Shown in pieces: positions 1-8,648 of a stretch of DNA of 12,500 nucleotides. A program made the position numbers and the translations under genes. Source of the DNA: Chromera velia (lineage: Eukaryota; Sar; Chromeraceae); NCBI GenBank assembly GCA_018398765.1, contig JAHBMJ010004089.1:34403-46902 (forward strand), read 5' to 3'. The notes beneath the pieces were generated by a model. That model was given only the letters and a program-made list of their open reading frames with translations. It did not search any database and was not told the DNA's origin. How positions within the stretch are numbered: the stretch's first letter is position 1; each line of letters opens with the position of its first letter.

Positions 1-701
1 GACAGAGGCAGAGTCGGAGAGGGCGCAAGAGAGCTTGAGACCGGCTTTGCAGTTGGCCTTGCCCAGAGAGTTGCAAAAAGAGAAGAAGCGGTGTGTTTGT
101 AACATAAATAATGACTGGCGTCATACCTTTTTATGCTCAAGTGTCGCCAGAAAGAGAGGCGGCAGAAGAATTGATTCCAATTTGCGTGTGAGTCTGTGAG
201 ATCACTTATGTTCGATTCCCTCTCAGTAATGATACTCCATCCTTGCATCAGGTGTTTTTTTTCTGTCACACGGTGTCCGTCTTCTGCCTGTACGTGAATG
301 CATGCAGTCCTACGTAGTCGATCAACCCGTGCACGATCGATGGCAGCTTCATGTCGGAGGATTTGTTTTTTGTTTTTTCATTCACTGCATGTGCGACTGG
401 ACTATCCATTTCTCAGTCTGACATGGACGCGTTCTTTTGCTTCTCTTTTTCGGTCTCCCTTTCTGGCTTTGTCTTCCCTCTCGGTCGTTTCCCCTGCCAC
501 TGCAAGTCTGTTCCGATGCAGGTGGTTTTTAACCCTGGTTGCTTGAGGGTGGAGCTACCCTCCGTTTCTATTTCCATTTCCGCCCTAGCTAGGCTTTGGT
601 CCATGCAAATGCCCCAGTGGGGCCTAGGTCGAGGGATCGAATCTATGCAGGAAATACTAGGTTGGCCTGAGCCTATATGGCTCACCGGCTTTAACCTCAT
701 A
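1..701. other. No supported gene; left edge
   Basis: Open frames here are short and on both strands (for example 351-734 plus and 413-700 minus, which overlap). A minus-strand frame from an ATG at 105 runs off the left edge as 35 residues beginning MLQTHRFFSFCNSLGKANCK; it could be the start of a gene lying to the left, but evidence is weak. A small hairpin GCCCCAGTGGGGC is at 611-623. Confidence 0.4.
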
Positions 702-719
702 CATCATCATCATCATCAT
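702..719. repeat. (CAT)6 microsatellite
   Basis: Six perfect CAT units. The plus frame at 351 reads them as six His, but nothing else supports that frame as coding. Confidence 0.85.
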
Positions 720-1039
720 CCTACAAATTACTAGATAAATTATCACTTCAATATAACCACTTAGATTATTCATTCTATGATAATTGTCTTTCATCAAATA
801 AAGTGGCAGTAGGTGGACCTTAGAGGCTATTATCCTTGGCTATAGCCGGAGCCTGCCCTGGAGGACTGATTGCTTACTTGCTTAGCGGCGTAGACTAGGG
901 TTGAACTAGAGGTTGAAGGATTCTAAATTACCTACACTATGCTATTAGGAGTAACTACCAGCCCTTCTCAGAAAGCTTTTGGTTACAATCAAATTGGTAA
1001 TTAACCCCGACTTAGTAACTGAAGGGGTCTAAGGGGATC
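720..1039. other. Intergenic, nothing specific
   Basis: Moderately AT-rich sequence leading into the AT-rich block. No open frame, RNA gene or repeat that I can support, apart from isolated TTACC/GGTAA copies. Confidence 0.4.
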
Positions 1040-1444
1040 GATTACCATTACCACGGTAATCTGGCCGTATCTGCCCGCAAATATGTTGAATCGAGATCTA
1101 ATATAGGAGAAACGCATCTTTAAAAAATGTGTCTAGAAATGTGTACGATTACAGTATGACGTAAAAAAGATTATTTTAAAACTTTTTTTGTCTAAGTTGT
1201 TTCTATAATATCAAAAACTTAACTTTAAGTTACACATATTTGTAGACATAAAAGAATTTTACAATAAATCTATCTTTAATACTTTATTTACCCACTAATT
1301 TGTTTTACTCAAAAGAACGATTACCACTGTTTTAGTTACCGAAACAACGGTAATCAATGTAACTCTGCATGATATTACCATAACCATGAAAATGGTTACC
1401 GAGCGGCCTAACGGCCGCCTCGGTAACCAAACTAAGTTGGTTAC
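1040..1444. repeat. Cluster of TTACC/GGTAA dyads in AT-rich DNA
   Basis: Inverted pairs occur at 1040-1046/1055-1061 (GATTACC...GGTAATC), 1319-1325/1349-1355 (same arms, with an inner TTACCG/CGGTAA pair), 1394-1428 (GGTTACCGAG...CTCGGTAACC), and 1423-1444 (GTAACCAA...TTGGTTAC). Single copies also lie at about 928, 996, 1375, 1473 and 1732. The density is well above chance for a pentamer. They could be subterminal motifs of an old transposon or a protein-binding array; nothing here decides. Confidence 0.5.
1394..1428. repeat. GC-rich hairpin
   Basis: The arms GGTTACCGAG-CGGCC and GGCCG-C-CTCGGTAACC pair over 15 bp with one bulged C around the loop TAAC. It stands out because the surrounding DNA is very AT-rich. 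A partial copy (GCGGCCTCGGTAA) lies near 1727-1739. Confidence 0.7.
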
Positions 1445-1968
1445 TCATATTAGTAAACAACATAGTATAAAATTACCTGAAGTAAAAAATATAATCAATC
1501 AATCACACAATCAATCCTAGAACTAGTTCTAGAATCAATCAGTAAATCAGTTAGTAAATCAGAATTTTAGTTAGCTAGAGTTTTCACTAAAGTTTTGAGT
1601 CGATAACTCCTTAATTTGTTAGATATATAACGATTTATTGACGAACTGGATAAACAATTCATGTAACTGCGTTATCAATCTTTGATATATACAAGAGTGT
1701 GATACTACTATATCTGTGGCTAGACCCGCGGCCTCGGTAAATTAATTAATGGAGTAGTCTAGTCAGGAGTTCATTCTTATATATGTATTGAAATTAATAA
1801 TTAATAAAAACGAATCACTGTATACGACGTAATTCTAGACGTAATTTCATGACGAATCAGTGAATCAATTAGAATAAAATCAACAAAGACTAAGTTTTAA
1901 TTAATCAATCAATCCTAGAATCAATCAAAGGACGCTTTTACTGACTAATGCCAATTGAGAGCTTGGGC
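1445..1968. other. AT-rich intergenic block with AATC-type short repeats
   Basis: Repeated AATCAATC and AGTAAATCAG words occur around 1495-1562 and 1895-1930, with ATTAATTAAT stretches near 1740 and 1795. Base composition is far lower in GC than the gene at 2560-6240. No coding potential is seen. Confidence 0.45.
1517..1532. repeat. 16-bp perfect palindrome
   Basis: CTAGAACTAGTTCTAG is its own reverse complement, and is flanked on each side by AATC repeats (TCAATC before, AATCAATC after). A related half, AATCAATCCTAGAA, recurs at 1908-1921. Confidence 0.7.
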
Positions 1969-1976
1969 TGAAGGGC
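1969..1976. repeat. Left target-site duplication of the 202-bp MITE
   Basis: TGAAGGGC, a mixed-composition octamer, adjoins the left end and is repeated exactly at 2179-2186. Excision of the element plus one copy would leave an uninterrupted site, gcttgggcTGAAGGGCttct. Confidence 0.7.
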
Positions 1977-1992
1977 CTATAGGCGTAGATTC

Positions 1993-2023
<31 letters not shown>

Positions 2024-2178
2024 TTTCTGAACGAGACTATAATATATCTAGTAATATATAGATATATTTAAAAATATATTGCCTCTGTATCTCATTTCAC
2101 TTCAATACTATCCGTATTAGTTTATATATATATTGAACGAGAATATAATATATATATTTATATAGAATCTACACCTAG
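1977..2178. mobile_element. 202-bp foldback MITE, hAT-like by target duplication
   Basis: The left end reads CTATAGGCGTAGATTCTATA and the right end, reverse-complemented, CTAGGTGTAGATTCTATA: about 18-20 bp of imperfect inverted repeat differing by a TA insertion and one transition. The octamer TGAAGGGC sits immediately outside both ends (1969-1976 and 2179-2186), a perfect 8-bp target duplication. The interior is almost all TA-rich, including a TA microsatellite from about 1992 and two direct copies of GAACGAGA-TATAATATAT near 2029 and 2134. It has no coding capacity. An 8-bp duplication is typical of hAT transposons; assignment to that superfamily is inference, since no transposase is present. 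Confidence 0.72.
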
Positions 2179-2186
2179 TGAAGGGC
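2179..2186. repeat. Right target-site duplication of the 202-bp MITE
   Basis: TGAAGGGC directly follows the right inverted-repeat end and pairs with 1969-1976. Confidence 0.7.
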
Positions 2187-2559
2187 TTCTTCATCTCCTT
2201 TTGAGGAAACTATTAATATTATCATTATTATATAGAGTTTCCTAGATTTCGAGAGTTTCTTTAATACTGTTTTTTATATAAATCATATATAATTGTTTAG
2301 TTGATTGCATGATGGCCTATAGACCGATTAATACTAATAATAATGATTTATGTAAAATCATGATGCTAAATTAATGTATAATGCTCCAGATATAATTCTA
2401 CAGGCTCTAGCTTAAAAGTTTAATAAAAGAAGAATGTACGTGTATAGCCTTTTAGGAAGAAGGTCAGGTTTCTGACAAACTTCTCAATCAGTCTACAGTG
2501 GTATCAAACCTTGTGCCTTTTACTGATTATCCAGCGGGTCACCTTTCGGACAGACGAGA
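2187..2559. other. AT-rich 3' flank of the minus-strand gene
   Basis: This lies downstream of the gene's stop codon. The change from AT-rich to GC-rich sequence falls at about 2500. I see no canonical AATAAA polyadenylation signal on the minus strand just after the stop. Confidence 0.4.
2499..2506 (+). promoter_or_regulatory. Possible remnant of a copia-type primer-binding site
   Basis: TCTACA-G-TGGTATCAAACC resembles an LTR 3' end (CA) followed by the initiator-Met primer site used by many Ty1/copia elements, whose core is TGGTATCA. No partner LTR, polypurine tract or pol frame is found: the sequence to the right is the 3' end of the minus-strand gene. It may be a truncated element or chance. 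Confidence 0.2.
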
Positions 2560-5500
2560 TCATTGACAATTTGCGGACGGACGCGCTGGCACATTCCTGA
2601 GGCTAAGAACAGGGACAAACGGCCCAGTCCTGTGCAAAAGAGACTGGCCTGAGAGCACGCTGCGAAGAGGGGGGTTGGGGGGGACCGAAGGGACGGCCTG
2701 GAACCCTCCTATACCCTTCCAACCTGTATGGCGAGGCAGGGAGGCTGTCGGGGTGAAGTGTCTCTTTACTGGACTGTACGTGGTCGACCTGGCAACGTTC
2801 CCTGATGTATGAAGGGGGGGTGGAGGGGCGGTGACAAGAGTTTTGTCGGATGTCATACAACTGCTTGGCGGGAAACACCGAGAGCGGGGGCGTTTGCCAC
2901 TGGTGGGTCTAGAGGGAGTGGCAGTGTCATCAGGTTTCTGTTGGGCCTTTAGGGGTGATGGCAACGATCTGAGGGGTAGAGAGACGGGAACTAGGGGAAA
3001 AGAAACACGCTGCTCCTGGAAGAACGGAACAGGGGTGTGTGGGTGAGTGCCTTGGATGGTGGAGATGTTGCTGGTGGACGGGGAGACCCCTATGGTACGT
3101 CGAGAAGGAGGCACAAAAGATCGGTATGTCTGTCTGTACGGGTCAGACGATGGCAGGGGTGATCGGTTCAAATACTGAGGGGGTCCTGGAGCGAATTGGA
3201 AATGGTGAGGGACGAAAAAGTTCGTCGTGCCTTTCTGAGGGGGGACTGAAGGTCGAGCCTCCCCTCCGGACTTGCCCTGCTGCGGTTGCATGGTGACATT
3301 TCCTTGGGAAGATTCCAAAAAAGTTGGTGTCTGCGTGCGTCGAATGGAGGAGACAGAAGGTCTCGGAGGAGGGGAGGCCGGATGGGCCGGAAAGGCAAAT
3401 CCACCCTCACGCCCTTCTCCAAAGGCAGCTGCACAGAGGTCTTGTAACAGCTGCGTTCGGATCCTGTCCGCCAGAGAGGACGTAGTGTCTGCATGAGGGG
3501 ATGCAGGCCGTCCACATTCACCCCCACCCCCTCTCCTTGCTGTAGTCAAAGCACTAGCAAGAGCGAGCGCTGTCTCACCCAATGACTGTGCCTCGTTTAG
3601 CCTCAGGGGGGGAGGGGTAGCGGAAGCTGCTGGCCCATCGACGTTGAAGTTGAAAGGCCAGACATTGCCCAGACTTTTTTGTGCTGTGACTCGAACCTTG
3701 CCCCCTGCAATAGTGGGAGTAGAAGGAAGGGCCTTCAAGGTGGGGGACTCTACAGGGCCCATTCCTTCCCCTCCTTCTCTCTGACTCTCTCCCCCCTCCG
3801 CAAAGGTCACTGCACTTGACTGCCGGCTTCCCTCTCCGGGTTTTTTCTTCTCTCTTTCCCTCACATTATCTGCAGCCAAATCCTCTCGGGAGCAGCCAGA
3901 GGGAACACTCCTCATCGGACCCGCAGAAGCCGAAAAGGCCGCTGCAAGGTCTTGGAGCTTCATCGCAGCTCCAGTAGCTGAGGGATGCGCATGCGTTTTG
4001 GGGGGCGGTTTTCTGTCCCCCTGCGTCGTCTCTTCCAATCGAGATGCTGCCGTCGTTGTCTGTGCTTCTTTCGGAACCGTCAGGTTGAAAAGGGCAAGTG
4101 CAGCGGGGCTTCTGACCCCCAGAGCCCCCCAGTTCTGAGGCCACGTGCGTCTCGTTCTGGACCTGGACGTACTTGGAGGTGAGGGGAGGGCAACGACTGG
4201 TGATATGGGGAGGGGGGGAAGGATTGCAGTCTCTAAATTCAGAGGAGAGGGTTTCTCGGGTTGACGGGCACTGACACAAATTTCGTCCTCCGCTTTGCCC
4301 CCCCGGGGGGTCTCCATGCTCCCCCCCCCCTCTGCGAGATAGGATCGGGCAGTAGTGGGACGTGGAGAGGTGTGAGGTGAAGTCGCTAAGGAGTGCATGT
4401 ACGTCAGAGGTGCGTCGATGGGGGGTTGAAGAGGGCTGTCGGGGTGGGTGCGTTTGCGATCGTCTGACGCTAAGGGACGTAGAGCTGTGGATGAGTTCGA
4501 CGCCCCCTGTGTAGCTCTGTTGCTGGACTTTGAGGAGAGAGCCCCCTTTCCTGATCCTCCTGCTGCTGTGTTTGTGTGTGAGTGCTTGGAAGAGAGCACG
4601 GGAGCGAGATTTCCTAATCGGGTTCTCTGTCGATCAGCAGAGGGTAGTGGCTGCTTTTTCTTGGCTTTGGCTTTTCGTTTCGTTCCCTTTGTGCCTTCTT
4701 TGTCTTTGGACGAGGCGACAGAGGCCCTCTGTGGAGGTGCAGGTGTAACAGGGGTGGCTTTTTTGGACTTCAGGGGCGATGGCACTCGGCGTCGCGCAAG
4801 GGGGGCTGGAGGTTCGCTTTTCTTTTTCGTCGGCTGGGATTTGAGGGGAGGGACGGGGGTGGGGGGACTCCCTTTGCCTCTAGGAATCGCAGTGACAGCA
4901 GGAACTGTCCTTTGAGATGTGCCTGGGAGACGGGGGCGAGCGGTGGGGGAGATTGCTGTGCCTGGACGTGAGGATTTTTGTGCTGGCATCCGATTGACTC
5001 GTTTTGGGGGAGATTGGGTGGGTTTTTGTGTCTTTTTTTTCGGGGAGCTTGTTTTGGGAGGTGCAAGGGAAGGGTTTGCAGACATCGTTGGCTTTTTCGG
5101 CTTCGTTACTGTTTTCTTCTTGAGGGGGGAGGACTTCCGGTCTGTAGGTTTTGAGGTCGGCGACACTGACTTCGAAGAAGCCGTTGTTCGCTTTCCCGGA
5201 CTTGACTTTCCGGGACTACTGGCTCTCGCCCTTGGTTTCTTGCCTGACAAAGGAAGGGGAGAAGGAGACGGGAGATCTCCTGAAGGGCCCAAGCCGGTCT
5301 TCAGGGTCTTCTTCCCTCGGGCAGAAGGAGGGAGGGGACCTGAGATGGGAGGGGGGGTTCCTGCTACAGAGCGCCCTGTTTTCCTTCTGGATGCACCTGC
5401 TGGACCTTCATCCTCGTTTGCGTCTGCATCCATCTGCAGGTATGCAGGTATAGGGAGGCCTTTGGTGAAGGCAGAGCTTTGGACGCCCTGCAGTTCCAGA

Positions 5501-6240
5501 GGCCACCGAGATGGGTCATCATGAGGGATTTTCGAGGAGGGCGGGGGGGCGTGGTGATCTTCCGCTTCAGAGAGATGAGGCGGGTGCCGTGGAAAGGGGT
5601 TCGGTCGAGGAGTAGCTCCGTCGGACAGAGCCATGGAGGTGTGTGAGTGCACAGGGTAGGCGGGATGTGCAGTTTTGGATCGACTCTGTGAGAGAGTGAG
5701 TGTTGCAGAACTTTTGTTGCGTGCAGTGAGAGTGGGAGAGGAGTCCTCTTGTCTCGCTCCCTTTCTCTTGAGTTGTTTTTGCAACCAGAGCACGACAGGG
5801 GACTGATCTTCTATCTTTCTCATCAGAACAGATTGTCTTGGTGACTCTGCTGCTGCTTGTGCGGCAACCCAGCCAGGGGGAAGGAACACGTGGAGGTTGT
5901 TTTGCTGAACGAAGGGAAAAGGGCTCCTCTGTCTTGTTGCACAGGGGGTCGAGGTGTTGCTTCGAGGCGTAGGCTTGAACTCAAGTGTGGAAGGGCTCCG
6001 AGAAGGGTAGTAGGCTCTGCAGACAGGAAGTGTAAAAGGCGGGAGCCTTAATTCACACTGTTGATCTCTCTTTCGAGAACCTACGACAATATATATGTAT
6101 ATATAGAGAGATATATTCGCATGTCTATATATGCACACTTACTTTGTTGCTGCCCAATAAGCTTCCAGTGCTGCGTGCCGAACGTCCATTCGCTGAACGC
6201 TCGAACAAGACGACAGGGGTCTCTTTCTTTCGCTCTGCAT
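2560..6240 (-). CDS. Two-exon gene for a large basic, disordered Pro/Ser/Lys-rich protein (function unknown)
   Basis: Model: exon 1 is 6240-6143, exon 2 is 6016-2560, with stop TGA at 2562-2560; 1184 residues. The ATG at 6240 has A at -3 and an in-frame TAA three codons upstream. Unspliced, this frame hits TAA inside the donor; splicing joins it in frame to 3.4 kb of open frame. The frame alone would start at a GTG and read through a TA-rich stretch (ISLYIYIYIVV), which lies in the intron. Exon 1 gives a short helix-prone segment (MDVRHAALEAYW). A second lies at residues 98-119 (MRKIEDQ...LWLQKQLKRKG). Residues about 240-490 are very basic, with S-P-x-K/R motifs at about 300, 305, 329, 357, 368 and 446, and a nuclear-localisation-like KRKAKAKKKQ at about 479. 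The rest is Pro/Ser/Thr-rich. I see no signal peptide, membrane segment or catalytic motif. S-P-x-K/R clusters are known from histone H1 tails, microtubule-binding proteins and CDK substrates, so a nuclear or cytoskeletal role is only inference. I do not recognise a family. Confidence 0.72.
6017..6142 (-). other. Spliceosomal intron, 126 nt, GT-AG
   Basis: On the minus strand the donor is A|GTAAGTGTG at 6142 and the acceptor is CTTCCTGTCTGCAG ending at 6017, preceded by a pyrimidine-rich stretch (CCTTTTACACTTCC). The intron is TA-rich in its 5' half, unlike the flanking exons. Removing it gives phase-compatible joining: AA of exon 1 plus A of exon 2 make a Lys codon. The frame before it ends at a TAA within the donor, which is what a real intron boundary predicts. 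No transcript was available to confirm it. Confidence 0.7.
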
Positions 6241-6767
6241 TTTGCGTTACGGGTCAGAATTCGGCCCCGGGCTCGACCTTGGAAGACAACAGCAATCCGT
6301 TCCGGTCCGTTGTTCAGAAATGAGACACTCAGAACAGTGACACCGCCAACAGTTCCTGTTGTATGCTGGTGTAGCAAATCGATTTGAAGCGATGGGAAGT
6401 TCTCAACAGCAATTGCCGAGATCGGGACTGGCCTGCTGGGCTGACCTCTTCCGTTGAGCAAGCCGGCCTCTGACACGTGACAGCACGTCTGGGTACATAC
6501 AATTGAGTAGAGCAGGCATGAGCAGGCTGTGTAAATTCAATGCGCGTCCGCGGCTTGGTATGCATGTCCTCGGCGGATGTATGCCGCGGGCCCACAATCC
6601 GGCCGGGACCGGCCCATACACGCCCGGTCCATGGTTCTGCTGCCATGGCCATGGATGACCCCCAAATCCTAGCCCAAATCAGAATCAACCCCCATTTTTT
6701 GGGACGCAGCATGCATAACAAAACCCTCGATCATCATTTTTTAAAAACACGGTTTTACTTTATGTTT
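6241..6767. other. Upstream flank of the minus-strand gene
   Basis: It presumably holds the promoter and 5' UTR. No clear TATA box is seen at a sensible distance. Open frames on both strands are short or start at non-ATG codons. A nested CCATGGCCATGG motif lies near 6644-6655. Confidence 0.4.
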
Positions 6768-6775
6768 GTTTTTTT
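6768..6775. repeat. Left target-site duplication of the 627-bp element
   Basis: GTTTTTTT directly abuts the left terminal inverted repeat and is repeated exactly at 7403-7410 after the right one. Because the octamer is low complexity, chance matching is easier than for a mixed octamer, but it abuts both inverted-repeat ends with no offset. Confidence 0.75.
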
Positions 6776-7402
6776 CTAGGGTATGACACTCTTGAGCCTC
6801 GTCAGTCAGTTTCACTTAGCAATACCCCCCTTTTATCCCACATACAACACATTAATATGTCAAAACATGTTTTTTATAGTTATTGGACCAAAAAAACCAA
6901 ATAAAGATGAAAAGTCTACCAGTTTTTGAACGATTTTGACCTGAAAACACTTAAAAATATGTTGGTGCCAACAAAAGTTCTGATTTACCGGTTCTGGCGG
7001 TTCAGGAACCAAAATACCCCCCCCCTGAACCAAATGATAAGACCTTCCATTATATTTATTTCACTTTGTTTTGAGTTCTTTTACGTGAAAGACTTTATGG
7101 AACCAAGAATTGCTTTGGTTCTTGATGGTTTAGATGAGTTCCAGGAGTTCTCATTATGAGTTTATCGGTTCAAGAACCACCATCGTATGGAGAGCTGGAA
7201 CCAACATTGGTACCCGACCTGTAACCGTGCAGAACCCCCCCCCTTTCTTTTGAACCACCCTGAAAACGTGTTTTTTTTGTATATCAAGATGTTTTCTCTT
7301 CAAAAAAAGATGTGAACGGGTGAAAATAAATGCATCAAATGCAGTTCTTGCTGCTAGAACTCTCTGTGTATCGTAAAGTGTCTGCAGAGTGTCATACCCT
7401 AG
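6776..7402. mobile_element. 627-bp non-autonomous DNA transposon with perfect TIRs, hAT-like
   Basis: The element starts with CTAGGGTATGACACTCT (6776-6792) and ends with the exact reverse complement (7386-7402): 17 bp without a mismatch. Immediately outside, GTTTTTTT is present on both sides (6768-6775 and 7403-7410), a perfect 8-bp target duplication. The interior is AT-rich with two nine-base C-runs (7017-7025 and 7235-7243) and a dense set of GGTTC/GAACC pentamers. The longest open frame (77 codons) starts at TTG and matches nothing I trust, so the element is non-autonomous. The 8-bp duplication and a C-T-A-G-G-G end suit the hAT superfamily. The smaller element at 1977-2178 also begins CTA(TA)GG, so both may use related transposases. 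Confidence 0.85.
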
Positions 7403-7410
7403 GTTTTTTT
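7403..7410. repeat. Right target-site duplication of the 627-bp element
   Basis: GTTTTTTT directly follows the right terminal inverted repeat and pairs with 6768-6775. Confidence 0.75.
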
Positions 7411-7460
7411 AGTTGTAAATACTAGACCTGTATCGTTGCTCAAGTTAAAATTATATTATA

Positions 7461-7921
7461 CTTTGTCCCCCCTGTCCGGCCACCTTATGGCGTCCAGACA
7501 GAAGGTAAAGTAAGGACAAGAACCTTAGGGAAATTCTAGAGAAGGAACGTGAGCAACACTCATTCAGGCAACAGTTTACAGAAGGTTTAGCTCTAGAGCA
7601 ATCTGGGATTCCAATCAGCTAGGTTTATTCTATTATAACACAATTTCTACTTATGCTTCTCTCTAGCTGTTCCTCTCTCTCAGAGTCTCAGACTCCCGAT
7701 CTATGCCAAACAGACATTAGCTTTAAATGATCCTATCTGTTGCTCAAGTGACATGTTGCTTGAATACGAACATTGCAAAGGTTAGACTCGACTTCGATCG
7801 ATGCGCGTGCGACGCGTACGAAGCAAAGCGCAGTGGCAGAATATGGCGCGGCATGCTGGCTCACTCAATCACGGTGCATGCGAAGGCTCAAAGGGCGGCG
7901 CCACAGAGTAGGACTCCACAG
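7461..7921 (-). repeat. Direct repeat copy 1, candidate 3' LTR
   Basis: 461 bp from CTTTGTCCCCCCTGTCC to GGACTCCACAG. It matches 10798-11258 without indels and with 23 differences by hand count. The open frame at 7727 begins inside this repeat and is paralleled in copy 2, but the two differ at many residues and the interval has no other coding sign, so I do not call it a gene. Internal AT-rich and CT-rich parts (about 7636-7749) are identical between copies. Confidence 0.85.
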
Positions 7922-7930
7922 ATCCCCCCC
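7921..7930 (-). promoter_or_regulatory. Candidate polypurine tract
   Basis: On the minus strand seven G followed by ATC lie immediately before the TG that opens copy 1. LTR elements prime plus-strand DNA from a purine run at this place. The run is short and G-runs are common in this window, so support is moderate at best. Confidence 0.35.
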
Positions 7931-8648
7931 AGCCACGGACAAGGAAAATCGCGTCCCCACGATCAGTTAGACACATTCGAGCATGCGCAGAAAGGGAAAA
8001 AAAAGAGGCGAATGAAAGAGCATGACTAACCAGATACAATGCAAACCTATACAACCGATAGAACACTGGCACTTCAAAGCATATAGTCAAAGGAATGAAA
8101 CGTCGAGCGTCCTCGCACCCTGACAGAGGCATTGTGAGAAAGCACAGACATAGAAATCCCTTTGGTACCGTCATTGAGACAGTCATCCACAGTCAACCGA
8201 CTCTCAAATCTAGATGCAGAAACTAACAAGCAGAAAAGTTTCCTCCCATTGATAAAAGTCACTCGGATTAACGTGCACAAACACAAACAGACTCGCAATG
8301 AACAGTTTGCTCTCTTTCTCTCTTTCTCGCTTTCTCAGACCGGCCTGCTGGAAGGAAGCGGGCAACAGACAGAATAGTACACCTACAACAGATCCCCTCC
8401 CAGTTCTCTTTTCTGAATGCAAGTAGACGGGGAGACCGAGGGACGAACAAAACGTGAAGAGACGGAGAAACTAGAGGATGGTAGCAAAAAGCCTCACGCA
8501 TACATGTGTTCACATACAATGTCATATATTCACATCTCTTCCTCCTCTCTCTTCTATCTCACTTCCTTCCCAAAGACTGCATGCGCGTCTTTGCCTGTTG
8601 TCAACAATATCATAGATTGACCGAACACACAAGAACAGACATCAACAA

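Noticed and set aside
351-734. 127-codon plus frame ending in six His
   Set aside because: The poly-His comes from a CAT microsatellite, the rest is Phe/Ser-rich low complexity, and an equally long frame lies on the opposite strand.
2831-5524. Plus-strand frames opposite the long gene (for example 4448-4915 and 4919-5524)
   Set aside because: They are shadows of a GC-rich coding strand; their products are biased in Gly/Arg/Phe and lack any recognisable feature.
6017-6138. N-terminal peptide MCIYRHANISLYIYIYIVVG as a signal anchor
   Set aside because: The start codon is GTG and the hydrophobic run is a translated TA repeat that lies within the predicted intron.
6081-6476. 131-codon minus frame starting at GTG, overlapping the gene's first exon
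   Set aside because: It does not start at ATG, ends in the TA-rich intron, and joining it through the same splice sites puts exon 2 out of frame with an early stop.
7090-7159. The peptide IALVLDGLDEFQE resembles a NACHT-type Walker B motif
   Set aside because: The frame starts at TTG, is 77 codons long, has no Walker A motif upstream and lies wholly inside the 627-bp element. The DNA here is built from GAACCAA/TTTGGTTC inverted repeats, which explain the resemblance.
7727-8029. Similar ORFs in the two 461-bp repeats (7727 and 11064) as a conserved gene pair
   Set aside because: The shared part simply reflects the repeat, many differences change residues, and each frame runs out of the repeat into unrelated sequence.
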